A program made the translations under genes and the position numbers. A stretch of DNA of 19,415 nucleotides from Caryophanales bacterium UBA1245 (GTDB lineage Bacteria > Bacillota_I > Bacilli_A > ML615J-28 > CAG-313), in contig DBWF01000054.1 of the NCBI GenBank assembly GCA_002308275.1, positions 1,092 to 20,506 of the forward strand. Direction: 5' to 3'. A model generated the notes under the pieces. It was not told the origin of the DNA. It did no database searches and saw only the letters and a list, made by a program, of their open reading frames with translations. Below are positions 1 through 7,463 of the stretch, piece by piece; position 1 is the stretch's first letter, and each line of letters opens with the position of its first letter.

Positions 1-326
1 ATAGCATCACAAACTAAGTCTGTATTTAATGCTTCTAATACTGTTTTACCAACGATTGCTTCAGCAGCCATGGCAGCTGAATGAGTCATTCCCGAACAGC
101 CAATTGTTTCAACTAAGGCTTCTTGAATAATACCTTCTTTAATGTTAAGAGTAAGTTTGCAAGCACCTTGTTGAGGAGCACACCAACCAATACCATGAGT
201 CAAACCGCTAATGTCTTTGATTTCTTTAGCGTAAACCCATTTACCTTCTTCAGGAATTGGGGCACAACCATGATTAGCACCGCAAGTTACTTTACACATC
301 TTTTTTACTTCACTTGTGTATTCCAT
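1..326 (-). CDS. NifU-like iron-sulfur cluster scaffold protein, N-terminal part
   Basis: Only the first 108 residues are present; the rest lies beyond the left edge. The frame opens with ATG at 326, five bases after a good ribosome site (AAAGGAG). The protein is rich in conserved Cys: C11, C15 and C21 near the start, then GWCAPQQGACK with C49 and C56, then GCSGMTHSAAMA with C77, and C106. The GCSGMTHSAAMA stretch resembles the metal-binding segment of NifU/IscU-type scaffolds. The whole looks like the clostridial 'iron-sulfur cluster assembly scaffold protein' usually encoded next to a 'GGGtGRT' protein, which here would lie off the window. The role is presumably cytosolic assembly or transfer of Fe-S clusters; the exact partner is unknown. 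The family assignment is from memory of the sequence pattern. Confidence 0.7.
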   Translation of the reverse strand, partial: MEYTSEVKKMCKVTCGANHGCAPIPEEGKWVYAKEIKDISGLTHGIGWCAPQQGACKLTLNIKEGIIQEALVETIGCSGMTHSAAMAAEAIVGKTVLEALNTDLVCDA

Positions 327-358
327 ATTTTTCTCCTTTGTTTAAATATACCTTTAGT

Positions 359-387
359 ATTTTATCATAACTTTAAGAAAAAGTAAA
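359..387 (-). promoter_or_regulatory. Putative sigma-A promoter of the scaffold gene
   Basis: Reading the minus strand, TTTACT (382-387) and TAAAAT (359-364) are separated by 17 bases, with an extended TGA just before the -10 box. It lies 33 bases upstream of the ATG at 326, and no terminator is visible between it and the HAD gene upstream. Confidence 0.55.
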
Positions 388-1068
388 TTACTTAATCATA
401 TTTTTATTAATGAGCTCCTGTAATTCAAACATTTTATGAATCATTAACCCATTATAATTTTGTTTTTCATTTTCCACATTTAACCAAATTGGTTTAAGGC
501 CTGCTTTAGTACTACCTAAAACATCAATTTCATAACTATCACCAACGAAATAAACATCTTCTGCCTTTATTTCTGGTAAGTCTTTTTGAACCATTGATAA
601 AGCCCTCTCAAAGATTTCTTTAAAAGGCTTACGAAAAGTAACATCCGCACTTGTTAGAACAAACTTAAAGACATCATCATATCCTAAATCAAGTAATCTT
701 TGCCTCATCGCTTTACCACTAAAGATCGTATTGGAGATAACTCCTAAATAATAACCTTGTTTCTTCAAGAATCGTAATACTTCATTCACACCATCAATTG
801 ATCTATCAACTTCTACCGCATCTAAAAACCTTGTTTCAACATTTTCACCTAAATCAATGTTGTGTCTGTCCGCAATATCTCTAATTAAGTCTAGAATCAT
901 AAGTTCTCTGTCACTTCGTTCATTAAACCTTTTAGCAACCATCTTGATTTCTTCTTCTAACTCTTGTTTCGACAATATATTACCAAATAAAGACACAAAA
1001 CCATTAACAAGATTAATTGAGACGTTTTCAATTAGCGTATTTCCTAAATCAAATAAAATAACTTTCAT
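388..1068 (-). CDS. HAD-superfamily hydrolase
   Basis: A 226-residue haloacid dehalogenase-type phosphatase of subfamily I layout. Motif I is FDLGNTL with the nucleophile Asp at D7; the usual second Asp is a Gly (G9), a variant also seen in YihX-type HAD phosphatases. Motif II is ISNT (S112-T114), motif III is the Lys in RKP (K147), and motif IV is GDSYEID (D177, D182). The helical cap falls roughly at residues 15-90. The substrate cannot be told from sequence; small phosphorylated metabolites are usual for this family. ATG at 1068 follows AGAGGT. It begins 12 bases after the YfcE-like gene stops, so the two are probably cotranscribed with the DUF1846 gene. Confidence 0.85.
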   Translation of the reverse strand: MKVILFDLGNTLIENVSINLVNGFVSLFGNILSKQELEEEIKMVAKRFNERSDRELMILDLIRDIADRHNIDLGENVETRFLDAVEVDRSIDGVNEVLRFLKKQGYYLGVISNTIFSGKAMRQRLLDLGYDDVFKFVLTSADVTFRKPFKEIFERALSMVQKDLPEIKAEDVYFVGDSYEIDVLGSTKAGLKPIWLNVENEKQNYNGLMIHKMFELQELINKNMIK

Positions 1069-1080
1069 TTTAGACCTCTA

Positions 1081-1530
1081 TTATAAAGTAACAAAATGCC
1101 ACTCTAAATCTTCTTTTGATGTTCCTTCTAATACTAAATAAGTACCAGTAGTAGCGTCCCTAGGTAGTGATACCGAACCAGGATTAAAAACATGGCACCC
1201 ATCAATTAGCTGATAACTATGGATATGGGTATGACCATAGCAGATAATATCAGGGTGATGTTCCCTAATGATTCTTTTAATTGCATATAATCCACCAATC
1301 CCATGGAAGAAATAAAGAGTACCAATTGGTAATTTTAGTAATTTCTCGCCCGGATAATCAAAAAGAAAATCGCAATTCCCTTTGACACTGATGAATGGTT
1401 CAATATTTTGTGGAAAATCACAACTATCACCACAGTGAATAAAGAGATTCGTATTTTCTTTTTCTTTTTGGTAGATTTGCATTAAAGTGTCGGTGTTACG
1501 ATGTGAATCACTCACAACTACAACCCGCAT
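1081..1530 (-). CDS. YfcE/MJ0936-type metallophosphodiesterase
   Basis: A 149-residue single-domain calcineurin-like phosphoesterase. All metal-binding motifs are in order: SDSH (D8, H10), HCGD (D35), KGNCD (N52), FFHG (H76) and YGHTH (H100, H102), followed by NPGSVSLPR, which is typical of the YfcE family. These cytosolic, usually Mn-dependent enzymes cleave phosphodiesters in vitro; their natural substrates are mostly unknown. The start ATG follows AAGGAA. The gene is separated by a single base from the stop of the DUF1846 gene upstream and lies 12 bases before the HAD gene, so it is the middle gene of a probable three-gene operon. Confidence 0.88.
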   Translation of the reverse strand: MRVVVVSDSHRNTDTLMQIYQKEKENTNLFIHCGDSCDFPQNIEPFISVKGNCDFLFDYPGEKLLKLPIGTLYFFHGIGGLYAIKRIIREHHPDIICYGHTHIHSYQLIDGCHVFNPGSVSLPRDATTGTYLVLEGTSKEDLEWHFVTL

Positions 1531-1531
1531 T

Positions 1532-3007
1532 TTATTGTTCCTTTAATAGTTTTGAAGCTTGATAAGTACCCATGGTAGCTTCAATTCCTAATTTATGTAA
1601 AATATCTAGGTCATCATTAGCCATCATTGCTGAAGAGTGCATTTGGCAACCTCTTAGTTTTGGTAAATAGCTTAGCGCAGCTTTAGCCATTTCATTAGTG
1701 GTGGCCGTAATCGCAAGAGCATTTAGAACATCATTAACGTGCAAACGATAAGAACGTTTTAACATATCATGTCTTAAATAGCGAATTGGTTCAATAACGC
1801 TATATGATAATAATGGCATTTCTTTTGGTAATTTAGCCATGGTCTTTAGAGCATTAATAATCGCCGCCGCAGGTGCTGTAAACAAATCACTCTTTTTTCC
1901 ATAAACCATCTTATGACCAATTTCCATCGCAACTGAAGGAACACCTTTACTATTTGTTCTATCTATAGCCGCTTTAACAACACGCCGGTCATCAACAGTT
2001 AAGTTTAATTCCTTCATAATGCGGACAATCTTTTCAACAGCTTCGGCTGTGAAACGTCCTTGTTTAGCATAAACACAAGCATCTAGATAACGACGAATGA
2101 TTTCTTGTTTACTGTCGATACAAGCTTGTTCATCATCAACAATCGCAAAGCCGATCATATTAACACCCATATCCGTAGGTGATTTATATGGACTTTCACC
2201 ATAAATCCGTTCAAAGATTTCATTTAATACTGGGAAGGCTTCTAAGTCACGGTTATAGTTAACAGTCGATTGTCCATAAGCATCAAGATGATAATAGTCA
2301 ATCATATTAACATCAAACAAGTCGGCGGTTGCAGCTTCATAAGCTAGGTTAACAGGATGTTTTAAAGGCAAATTCCACACTGGGAATGTTTCATATTTAG
2401 CATAACCTGCTCTAATTCCTCTAACATTTTCATTATATAATTGAGATAAGCAAGTTCCCATCTTACCACTACCAGGTCCAGGACCCGTTACGACAATGAT
2501 CTTATGGGTTGTTTCAATGTACTCATTCTTACCAAAACCATTTTCACTTAAGATAAAGTCGATATCATGAGGGTATCCCATAATTGGATAGTGAAGATAT
2601 GCTCTAATACCTAGGTTTTGAAGTTTTTGGTAGAAGCTAGTAGCTAGTTTTTGTCCCGCATACATCGTAATGACAACACCACCAACATACAAACCATATT
2701 CTTCATACTTATCAATTGAACGTAAAACGTCATCTTCATAAGTCAGGCCAACATCTTGACGCATTTTACCAGTTTGAATATCATCAGCACTAATGGCAAT
2801 AATCATTTCAACTTGCTTTTTAAGAGTTGCTAAAACCTTGACCTTAGAATCTAGCTCAAAGCCTCTTAATACCCTTGTGGCATGGTGATCATCAAACATT
2901 TTACCGCCAAATTCGATGTATAGTTTGTCACCAAATTGATTAACACGTTCTAGAATTTTATCACTTTGAAGTTTTAAATACTTTTTATTATCTAAAGACT
3001 TTTTCAT
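1532..3007 (-). CDS. DUF1846 (UPF0371) family protein
   Basis: A 491-residue protein matching the DUF1846/UPF0371 family over its full length. A glycine-rich nucleotide-binding-like segment, GPGPGSGKMG, sits at residues 175-184 and is followed by TCLSQLY, a hallmark of the family. Members are common in Bacillota and some structures exist, but the biochemical role is not established to my knowledge. The N-terminal half looks like an alpha/beta domain (FGGKMFDDHHATRVL near 33-47). The start ATG has a GGAAGG ribosome site nine bases upstream. It is the first gene of a probable operon with the YfcE-like phosphodiesterase (one-base gap) and the HAD phosphatase, so a role in phosphate-ester metabolism is possible but is only inference from context. 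Confidence 0.88.
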   Translation of the reverse strand: MKKSLDNKKYLKLQSDKILERVNQFGDKLYIEFGGKMFDDHHATRVLRGFELDSKVKVLATLKKQVEMIIAISADDIQTGKMRQDVGLTYEDDVLRSIDKYEEYGLYVGGVVITMYAGQKLATSFYQKLQNLGIRAYLHYPIMGYPHDIDFILSENGFGKNEYIETTHKIIVVTGPGPGSGKMGTCLSQLYNENVRGIRAGYAKYETFPVWNLPLKHPVNLAYEAATADLFDVNMIDYYHLDAYGQSTVNYNRDLEAFPVLNEIFERIYGESPYKSPTDMGVNMIGFAIVDDEQACIDSKQEIIRRYLDACVYAKQGRFTAEAVEKIVRIMKELNLTVDDRRVVKAAIDRTNSKGVPSVAMEIGHKMVYGKKSDLFTAPAAAIINALKTMAKLPKEMPLLSYSVIEPIRYLRHDMLKRSYRLHVNDVLNALAITATTNEMAKAALSYLPKLRGCQMHSSAMMANDDLDILHKLGIEATMGTYQASKLLKEQ

Positions 3008-3031
3008 AGATTTTTACCTTCCAATATAAAA

Positions 3032-3060
3032 ATTATACTCGTTTTTAATCTTCTTTGCAA
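3032..3060 (-). promoter_or_regulatory. Putative promoter of the DUF1846 operon
   Basis: On the minus strand TTGCAA (3055-3060) and a perfect TATAAT (3032-3037) are 17 bases apart. The box lies 25 bases upstream of the ATG at 3007. A set of CAATTG repeats sits just upstream of the -35. Confidence 0.6.
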
Positions 3061-3070
3061 GCATAAAATG

Positions 3071-3105
3071 AAAACAATTGTTCTTCAATTGAAAAACAAT
3101 TGTTT
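3071..3105. repeat. Three CAATTG palindromes at 11-base spacing; possible weak terminator
   Basis: CAATTG occurs at 3075, 3086 and 3097, exactly 11 bases apart, all within the 104-base gap between the ABC transporter stop and the DUF1846 start. The outer copies extend into AAACAATTG...CAATTGTTT and could form a 9-bp stem that, on the minus strand, is followed by TTTTCATTTT, a weak terminator for the transporter. The regular helical-turn spacing directly upstream of the DUF1846 -35 box would also suit a protein-binding site. The two readings are not exclusive. Confidence 0.5.
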
Positions 3106-3111
3106 ACCATT

Positions 3112-5526
3112 TTATTCACTTCTTAAAGCTACTACTGGGTCACGTTTTGCAGCGAAACCACTTGGAATTAATCCCGCCACAAGTGTCAATCCCATACTAA
3201 TAAAGACTAAGGCAATGCCACCTTGCCATGGCATAACGCCCATATTTGGAATCTCGGTGAAATGCTTAATAATAATATTAATTGGAATTAAGAGTAGTAG
3301 GGATGAAGCAACACCAATAATACCTGAAGCAAAACCAATAATTAAGGTTTCCGCATTAAATACGCGTCTAATATCCTTTTTAGATGCTCCAATACTTCTT
3401 AAAACACCAATTTCTTTAGTTCGTTCAAGGACTGAAATATAAGTGATTACCCCAATCATAATTGATGATACAATGAGGGATACCGATACAAAGGCAATTA
3501 AGACATACGTTACCGCATTCAAGATATTATCAACGGATGATATCATCACCTCAACATCATCAGAATACTTAATCTTTTGTTCTTCTGGTACATTTGCATT
3601 ATAGTTATCAATATAGCTGATAACGCCTTTTTTATCATCAAAACTCTTTGGATAAATTAGAATCTCTTCTGGTTTACTTAAATCGCAATAGCCTAAACTC
3701 TTAAGCATTGATTCATAAGTAACACCATCTTCTTCGATTGGACGATCCGAGAAGATCGAAGTTTCAGGATCAGCAAGTTGTCTTAGTGTTGGAGCCGCAT
3801 TATTATTGGTATTAATGATAGCTTCATTTAGTTTTTCAGTATAGCCTACACCACCTAAGTATGAAGTCATACTATTTTTATCGACTGGTTTAGCAATACC
3901 AACAATCTTTAAATGCCGGTCACTTGCATCAACAAGTTTATAAATTGTTGCTTGATCTTTAGAGGCCGTTGATTTATAACTAACATAACTATAATATTCA
4001 GAATCTGGATTATCTAAGTAATAATAATCGCTCTTGACTAAGTATTTAAGATCAATTCCTAAAATATCTTCATAACGGTAAGTTGCTTCAACTGATTCCA
4101 CTTCATTACCAAGCATCAAATCTGCGATTTCAGCTACATCTCTTAAACCAAGCATGTAAAGAACCATATCACTAATTTGACCATTAGCATCTAAGAAAAC
4201 AACTATTTCATTGGCTTCAGTTGGCCATGTACCAGTTACCATTTCATATTTCTTATCTAAATGTTCTTCATTATCAATAAGTTCCATCCAATTACCGAAA
4301 GAAATACCTTGAATAGGATATGTTAATTTGTGATTGTACCCACCCATATCATCATCTTCATTGGTATAAATATAGAATTTAGCATCGTATTGATATTTAA
4401 TATCAATGACATACTTATCAATTTCATGATGAGTTTCTAGATATGCTTTAAATGATGTTAAATCATTTTGGGTACTATTTTCTTGAATGATTTTAGCTGA
4501 ATCAGACAAAATATTATTAACATGAAGTAGTCCATCATCATAAGTAGTAGCATCCATACTTCTTTGGACAATAGCTGATAAAACTGACATATCAGTCGAA
4601 GTCTCACTAATCGTTAGTGGATATTCGGATAAAGCATTTTGTTCAGTTGTATCAATAAACGTTTGGAAGCCATTAGACATCGACAAAATCAAAGCAATGC
4701 CGATAATTCCAATCGACCCCGCAATAGCTACTAAAATGGTTCTTGTAAGCTTAGTTCTTAGATTGTTACCACTAAGTTTTAATGCGGTACCAAAAGACAT
4801 TGACTTCTTCTTTAAGTCGGTTTTAGCAGGTGGAAGAATAACTTCTTCCGTTACAGGGTTCGTATCTGATACAATAACCCCATCTTTAATGTTGATAATT
4901 CTCGTTGAATAGTTTTCTGCAAGCTCTGGATTATGAGTAACCATAATAACAAGCTTTTCATTGCCTATTTCTTTTAATAATTGCATAATTTGAACACTAG
5001 TTTCCGAATCAAGGGCACCAGTTGGTTCATCAGCGAGTAAAATATCAGGGTTATTAATTAGGGCTCTAGCAATCGCAACCCGTTGCATTTGGCCACCTGA
5101 TAATTGATTAGGCAGTGATTTAGCCTTATCAAGTAGACCAACACGCTCTAACACCTCATGTGTTCTTGCTTTTCTTTCTTTTTCACTAATGCCAGATAAA
5201 GTAAGAGCTAGTTCAACATTCGATTCAACATTGATATGCATAATTAAATTATAGTTTTGGAATACAAAACCAATAGTATGATTACGATAAGTGTCCCAAT
5301 CTTTATCTTTATACTCTTTAGTGCTAATGCCATCAATAACTAGATCACCACTAGTATAACGATCTAATCCACCAATGATGTTTAAAAGGGTTGTTTTACC
5401 ACAACCTGATGGACCAAGGATCGATACAAATTCACTGTTGCGAAATTTAACACTTACATCCTTAAGAGCATGTGTTACAATTTCGCCTGTTATATAATCT
5501 TTACAAATTTGATTGAGTTCTAACAT
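3112..5526 (-). CDS. ABC transporter, ATPase fused to FtsX/MacB-like permease
   Basis: An 804-residue fusion. Residues 1-225 form an ATPase of the LolD/MacB type: Walker A GPSGCGKTT (38-46), Q-loop Q90, signature LSGGQ (142-146), Walker B ILLADE (162-167) and H-loop H198. A first membrane segment follows (about 262-284), then a roughly 390-residue extracytoplasmic region, then three C-terminal membrane segments with the FtsX motif RTKEIGVLRSIGASKKDI and the ending KRDPVVALRSE. Such proteins couple ATP hydrolysis to extracytoplasmic work such as peptide or lipoprotein extrusion; the substrate is unknown. The frame can be opened at GTG 5535, but ATG 5526 fits better: AGGTGA lies five bases before it and overlaps that GTG. 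The gene appears monocistronic. Confidence 0.9.
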   Translation of the reverse strand: MLELNQICKDYITGEIVTHALKDVSVKFRNSEFVSILGPSGCGKTTLLNIIGGLDRYTSGDLVIDGISTKEYKDKDWDTYRNHTIGFVFQNYNLIMHINVESNVELALTLSGISEKERKARTHEVLERVGLLDKAKSLPNQLSGGQMQRVAIARALINNPDILLADEPTGALDSETSVQIMQLLKEIGNEKLVIMVTHNPELAENYSTRIINIKDGVIVSDTNPVTEEVILPPAKTDLKKKSMSFGTALKLSGNNLRTKLTRTILVAIAGSIGIIGIALILSMSNGFQTFIDTTEQNALSEYPLTISETSTDMSVLSAIVQRSMDATTYDDGLLHVNNILSDSAKIIQENSTQNDLTSFKAYLETHHEIDKYVIDIKYQYDAKFYIYTNEDDDMGGYNHKLTYPIQGISFGNWMELIDNEEHLDKKYEMVTGTWPTEANEIVVFLDANGQISDMVLYMLGLRDVAEIADLMLGNEVESVEATYRYEDILGIDLKYLVKSDYYYLDNPDSEYYSYVSYKSTASKDQATIYKLVDASDRHLKIVGIAKPVDKNSMTSYLGGVGYTEKLNEAIINTNNNAAPTLRQLADPETSIFSDRPIEEDGVTYESMLKSLGYCDLSKPEEILIYPKSFDDKKGVISYIDNYNANVPEEQKIKYSDDVEVMISSVDNILNAVTYVLIAFVSVSLIVSSIMIGVITYISVLERTKEIGVLRSIGASKKDIRRVFNAETLIIGFASGIIGVASSLLLLIPINIIIKHFTEIPNMGVMPWQGGIALVFISMGLTLVAGLIPSGFAAKRDPVVALRSE

Positions 5527-5537
5527 AACGATCACCT

Positions 5538-5578
5538 ATAATATGTAATATTATATCACTAAATGATATCTTTGTTAA
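5538..5578 (-). promoter_or_regulatory. Strong promoter of the ABC transporter with overlapping dyad
   Basis: On the minus strand TTAACA (5573-5578), a 17-base spacer and TATAAT (5550-5555), with TGA just before the -10, form a near-consensus promoter. A perfect inverted repeat ATAATAT-GTA-ATATTAT (5538-5554) covers most of the -10 box and the expected transcription start, where a repressor could act. The repeat is all A/T except for its centre, so chance is possible. Confidence 0.6.
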
Positions 5579-5592
5579 ATTTTTTTGCATAT

Positions 5593-5623
5593 AAAAATGA
5601 AAACCACCTATAATAGGTGGTTT
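5593..5623 (-). terminator. Intrinsic terminator after the first lipoprotein island
   Basis: On the minus strand AACCACCTA and TAGGTGGTT form a 9-bp stem around a short TTA loop, followed by TTTTCATTTTTA. It lies downstream of the lipoprotein gene and its small companion ORF, and upstream of the ABC transporter promoter. Confidence 0.75.
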
Positions 5624-5683
5624 ATCTATATTTAATAGTTTTTAAATCCATTATTCAGTATTAAGCACTTATAAATAATTATT

Positions 5684-5854
5684 TTAGATTAAATAATACC
5701 ATCTTTCATCATCTCAATCACTAGATGGATTACTTTCGCATAAATTATAATCAACATCTAATAAAGCAGCATGAGCATCAACCGGAATATTAATCGATAA
5801 CAAAAATAAAGATATTAATAATGCAACTATTAATTTATTATTCCTTTTTTTCAT
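5684..5854 (-). CDS. Small exported peptide, possibly a truncated gene
   Basis: ATG at 5854 overlaps the last 17 bases of the lipoprotein gene and opens a 46-codon frame ending at TGA 5714-5716. It begins MKKRNNKLIVALLISLFLL, a basic start plus a hydrophobic core, then a probable signal-peptidase site after VDAHA; the mature part would be only about 17 residues. A GGTGGAG ribosome site lies ten bases upstream. In the same frame after the TGA, nine more codons read DDERWYYLI before TAA at 5684, which resembles the EKWYNLV ending of the broken gene at 15.1-15.5 kb. I include that extension in the span: the TGA may be a mutation that truncated a longer protein. I do not recognise the family. Confidence 0.5.
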
Positions 5855-6710
5855 TATTAATAATCTCCACCAGGTCATAAATATCTAATTTTGTGTAATC
5901 AATGTAACTATCATAATAATCGTCCTTTTTTGTCAAAGTTGGATCATCAACCAAATATGGTTTTATCAAATCATAATATTTACCTACATACATTCCGAGA
6001 ATATCATACGTTTCGCCATCAATTCTTTGTTGCTTTGATAGTATTATATAATAATATAAATCTTCCTTGATTACTTCATAAACAAAACCATTATCCATCA
6101 TTGATCTCATATTAGTATAGGTTCCAGAATAATCATTATCTGCATAAGGATACAATAAATAGTATCCTGATTTGATATTTGATTGACCATTCCAATAATA
6201 CTCTTCATAGAATACTGTTTTATAATTAATCTTACTATGACTAAAAATATCTTTAATGATTATCATTTCATAAACAAAGTATGTTTTAGATAGATTTTTT
6301 CCATCCCATTTTTCTTTTACAGAGTCAATATTACTATATTCGATCCACTGCCCTTTTCGTTCATCGTTAATTAGTTTTCCAAACTGATCATATTTAAAAT
6401 CTATATCAAAATCTTTATCCATATAAAGGCATAAAACATTTTTAACAGAAGTTATTTCAAATAAATATAAAGAAGATAAATTATTGCTCTGATTATTAAT
6501 TAAGGAATCCATAATCCATTCAATGCAAGTAAAATGCGGCTGAAACTCCTTTTCAGACTGCAATAATACTGTCATTTCTTCATTTGTTAAAGTAACTAGT
6601 ACTCCATCATCACTAGTATCATTTTTTTTGATGTCATTATTGTTAAATGCGCAACTATACAATGTAATTATAAAAAAGAAAATAGAAATTATGTAAGAAA
6701 CTTTTCTCAT
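5838..6710 (-). CDS. Unknown lipoprotein (island 1)
   Basis: A 290-residue predicted lipoprotein with a type II signal peptide: MRK, a hydrophobic core, then the lipobox LYSC with the lipidated Cys at C20. A polar, acidic linker follows to about residue 40. The rest is rich in Tyr, Asp, Lys and Ile, with alternating beta-type patterns (GYYLLYPYADNDY, YYYIILSKQQRIDG) and an acidic tail containing DDYYDSYIDYTKLD. I do not recognise a family. The ATG follows GGAGG by five bases. It has its own promoter and terminator, is more A+T-rich than its housekeeping neighbours, and overlaps a small exported-peptide ORF at its 3' end. The layout is echoed by the gene at 15551-16387, which shares a RIDG[EK]..Y motif. 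Its role is unknown; an accessory, surface-exposed protein is likely. Confidence 0.8.
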   Translation of the reverse strand: MRKVSYIISIFFFIITLYSCAFNNNDIKKNDTSDDGVLVTLTNEEMTVLLQSEKEFQPHFTCIEWIMDSLINNQSNNLSSLYLFEITSVKNVLCLYMDKDFDIDFKYDQFGKLINDERKGQWIEYSNIDSVKEKWDGKNLSKTYFVYEMIIIKDIFSHSKINYKTVFYEEYYWNGQSNIKSGYYLLYPYADNDYSGTYTNMRSMMDNGFVYEVIKEDLYYYIILSKQQRIDGETYDILGMYVGKYYDLIKPYLVDDPTLTKKDDYYDSYIDYTKLDIYDLVEIINNEKKE

Positions 6711-6745
6711 TTCATCCTCCTATTATATAGTTCTAACTCATCTAG

Positions 6746-6774
6746 ATATTATCATAATTAATAAATTATGTCAA
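6746..6774 (-). promoter_or_regulatory. Strong promoter of the island 1 lipoprotein
   Basis: On the minus strand a perfect TTGACA (6769-6774), a 17-base spacer and TAATAT (6746-6751), with TG-A just upstream of the -10. It lies 36 bases from the ATG at 6710. Confidence 0.7.
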
Positions 6775-6819
6775 TATGTCTTATTAATTCTAAATATTAT
6801 TATATAAGTCAATACATTA

Positions 6820-6858
6820 AAAAACACATTATAATAAATCATTTATTATAATGTGTTT
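6820..6858 (-). terminator. Intrinsic terminator of the salvage operon
   Basis: A perfect 18-bp inverted repeat (6822-6839 with 6841-6858) separated by one base, followed on the minus strand by a T-run. It lies 54 bases downstream of the hpt stop codon and separates this operon from the lipoprotein promoter. Confidence 0.85.
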
Positions 6859-6911
6859 AGTTCGATGTTTATCCTTTACCACTATCAATAAAGGTTTTAT
6901 CTATGTACTGA

Positions 6912-7454
6912 TTATTTTATCGCTTTAGGATTCATAATACCGATGTATGGTAAATTACGATATTGTTCATTATAGTCAAGACCAAAACCAATAACAAATT
7001 CACTTGGAATTTCAAAACCAATGTATTTTGCACCAACATCGATTTGATTTAGTCCTGGCTTATTAAGAAGGCTACAAATTTCAACCGAGCCAATTGGAAT
7101 ACTCTTTAACATTTGTTTTAAAGTATGAAGTGTAAGACCAGTATCAATAATATCTTCAATTAAAATAATATGACGTCCTTTTAATTTATCAAAATTATAG
7201 TTTTCCACAATAACATTACCTGTTGAAGATTGTCCTTGATAACTATGAACTCTAATACAATCATATTCCATTGGAATGCGGATATACTTGATTAGATTGC
7301 CTAGGAAAGGTAATGAACCATTGATTAGACATAATAATAATGGGTTTTTATTCTCATAATCAGCTTCAATTTGACTAGCTAATTCTTTGCAACGAGCATC
7401 AATTTGTTCTTCGGTAATTAAGACTCTTAAAACTTCTTCATTAATATCTTTCAT
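6912..7454 (-). CDS. hpt: Hypoxanthine phosphoribosyltransferase
   Basis: A 180-residue purine salvage enzyme that joins hypoxanthine or guanine to PRPP, giving IMP or GMP in the cytosol. The PRPP-binding signature is ILIEDIIDTGLTL at residues 97-109 (E100, D101, D104). Other family marks are NGSLPFLGNL near 45-54, the SYQGQSSTGNV loop near 71-81, and the C-terminal VIGFGLDYNEQYRNLPYIG purine-binding segment. The length is normal for Hpt. The ATG follows a GAGGG ribosome site, which is fused to the TAG stop of upp (TAGGAGG), so the two genes are translationally coupled with a nine-base gap. It is the last gene of the operon before a strong terminator. Confidence 0.95.
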   Translation of the reverse strand: MKDINEEVLRVLITEEQIDARCKELASQIEADYENKNPLLLCLINGSLPFLGNLIKYIRIPMEYDCIRVHSYQGQSSTGNVIVENYNFDKLKGRHIILIEDIIDTGLTLHTLKQMLKSIPIGSVEICSLLNKPGLNQIDVGAKYIGFEIPSEFVIGFGLDYNEQYRNLPYIGIMNPKAIK

Positions 7455-7463
7455 AAAGCCCTC

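Noticed and set aside
123..386. Open plus-strand frame of 87 codons
   Set aside because: It lies antisense to the conserved scaffold gene, has no ribosome site, and its translation shows no coherent pattern.
3068..3442. Open plus-strand frame of 124 codons
   Set aside because: It is antisense to the permease C-terminus and hydrophobic only because it mirrors membrane-segment codons; no promoter or ribosome site is visible.
5684..5854. UGA read as Trp (genetic code 4)
   Set aside because: The small ORF reads smoothly if TGA is Trp, and TGA stops are rare here. But every conserved gene encodes Trp with TGG and none contains an in-frame TGA at a conserved Trp, and rqcH has its natural end at TGA inside a terminator.
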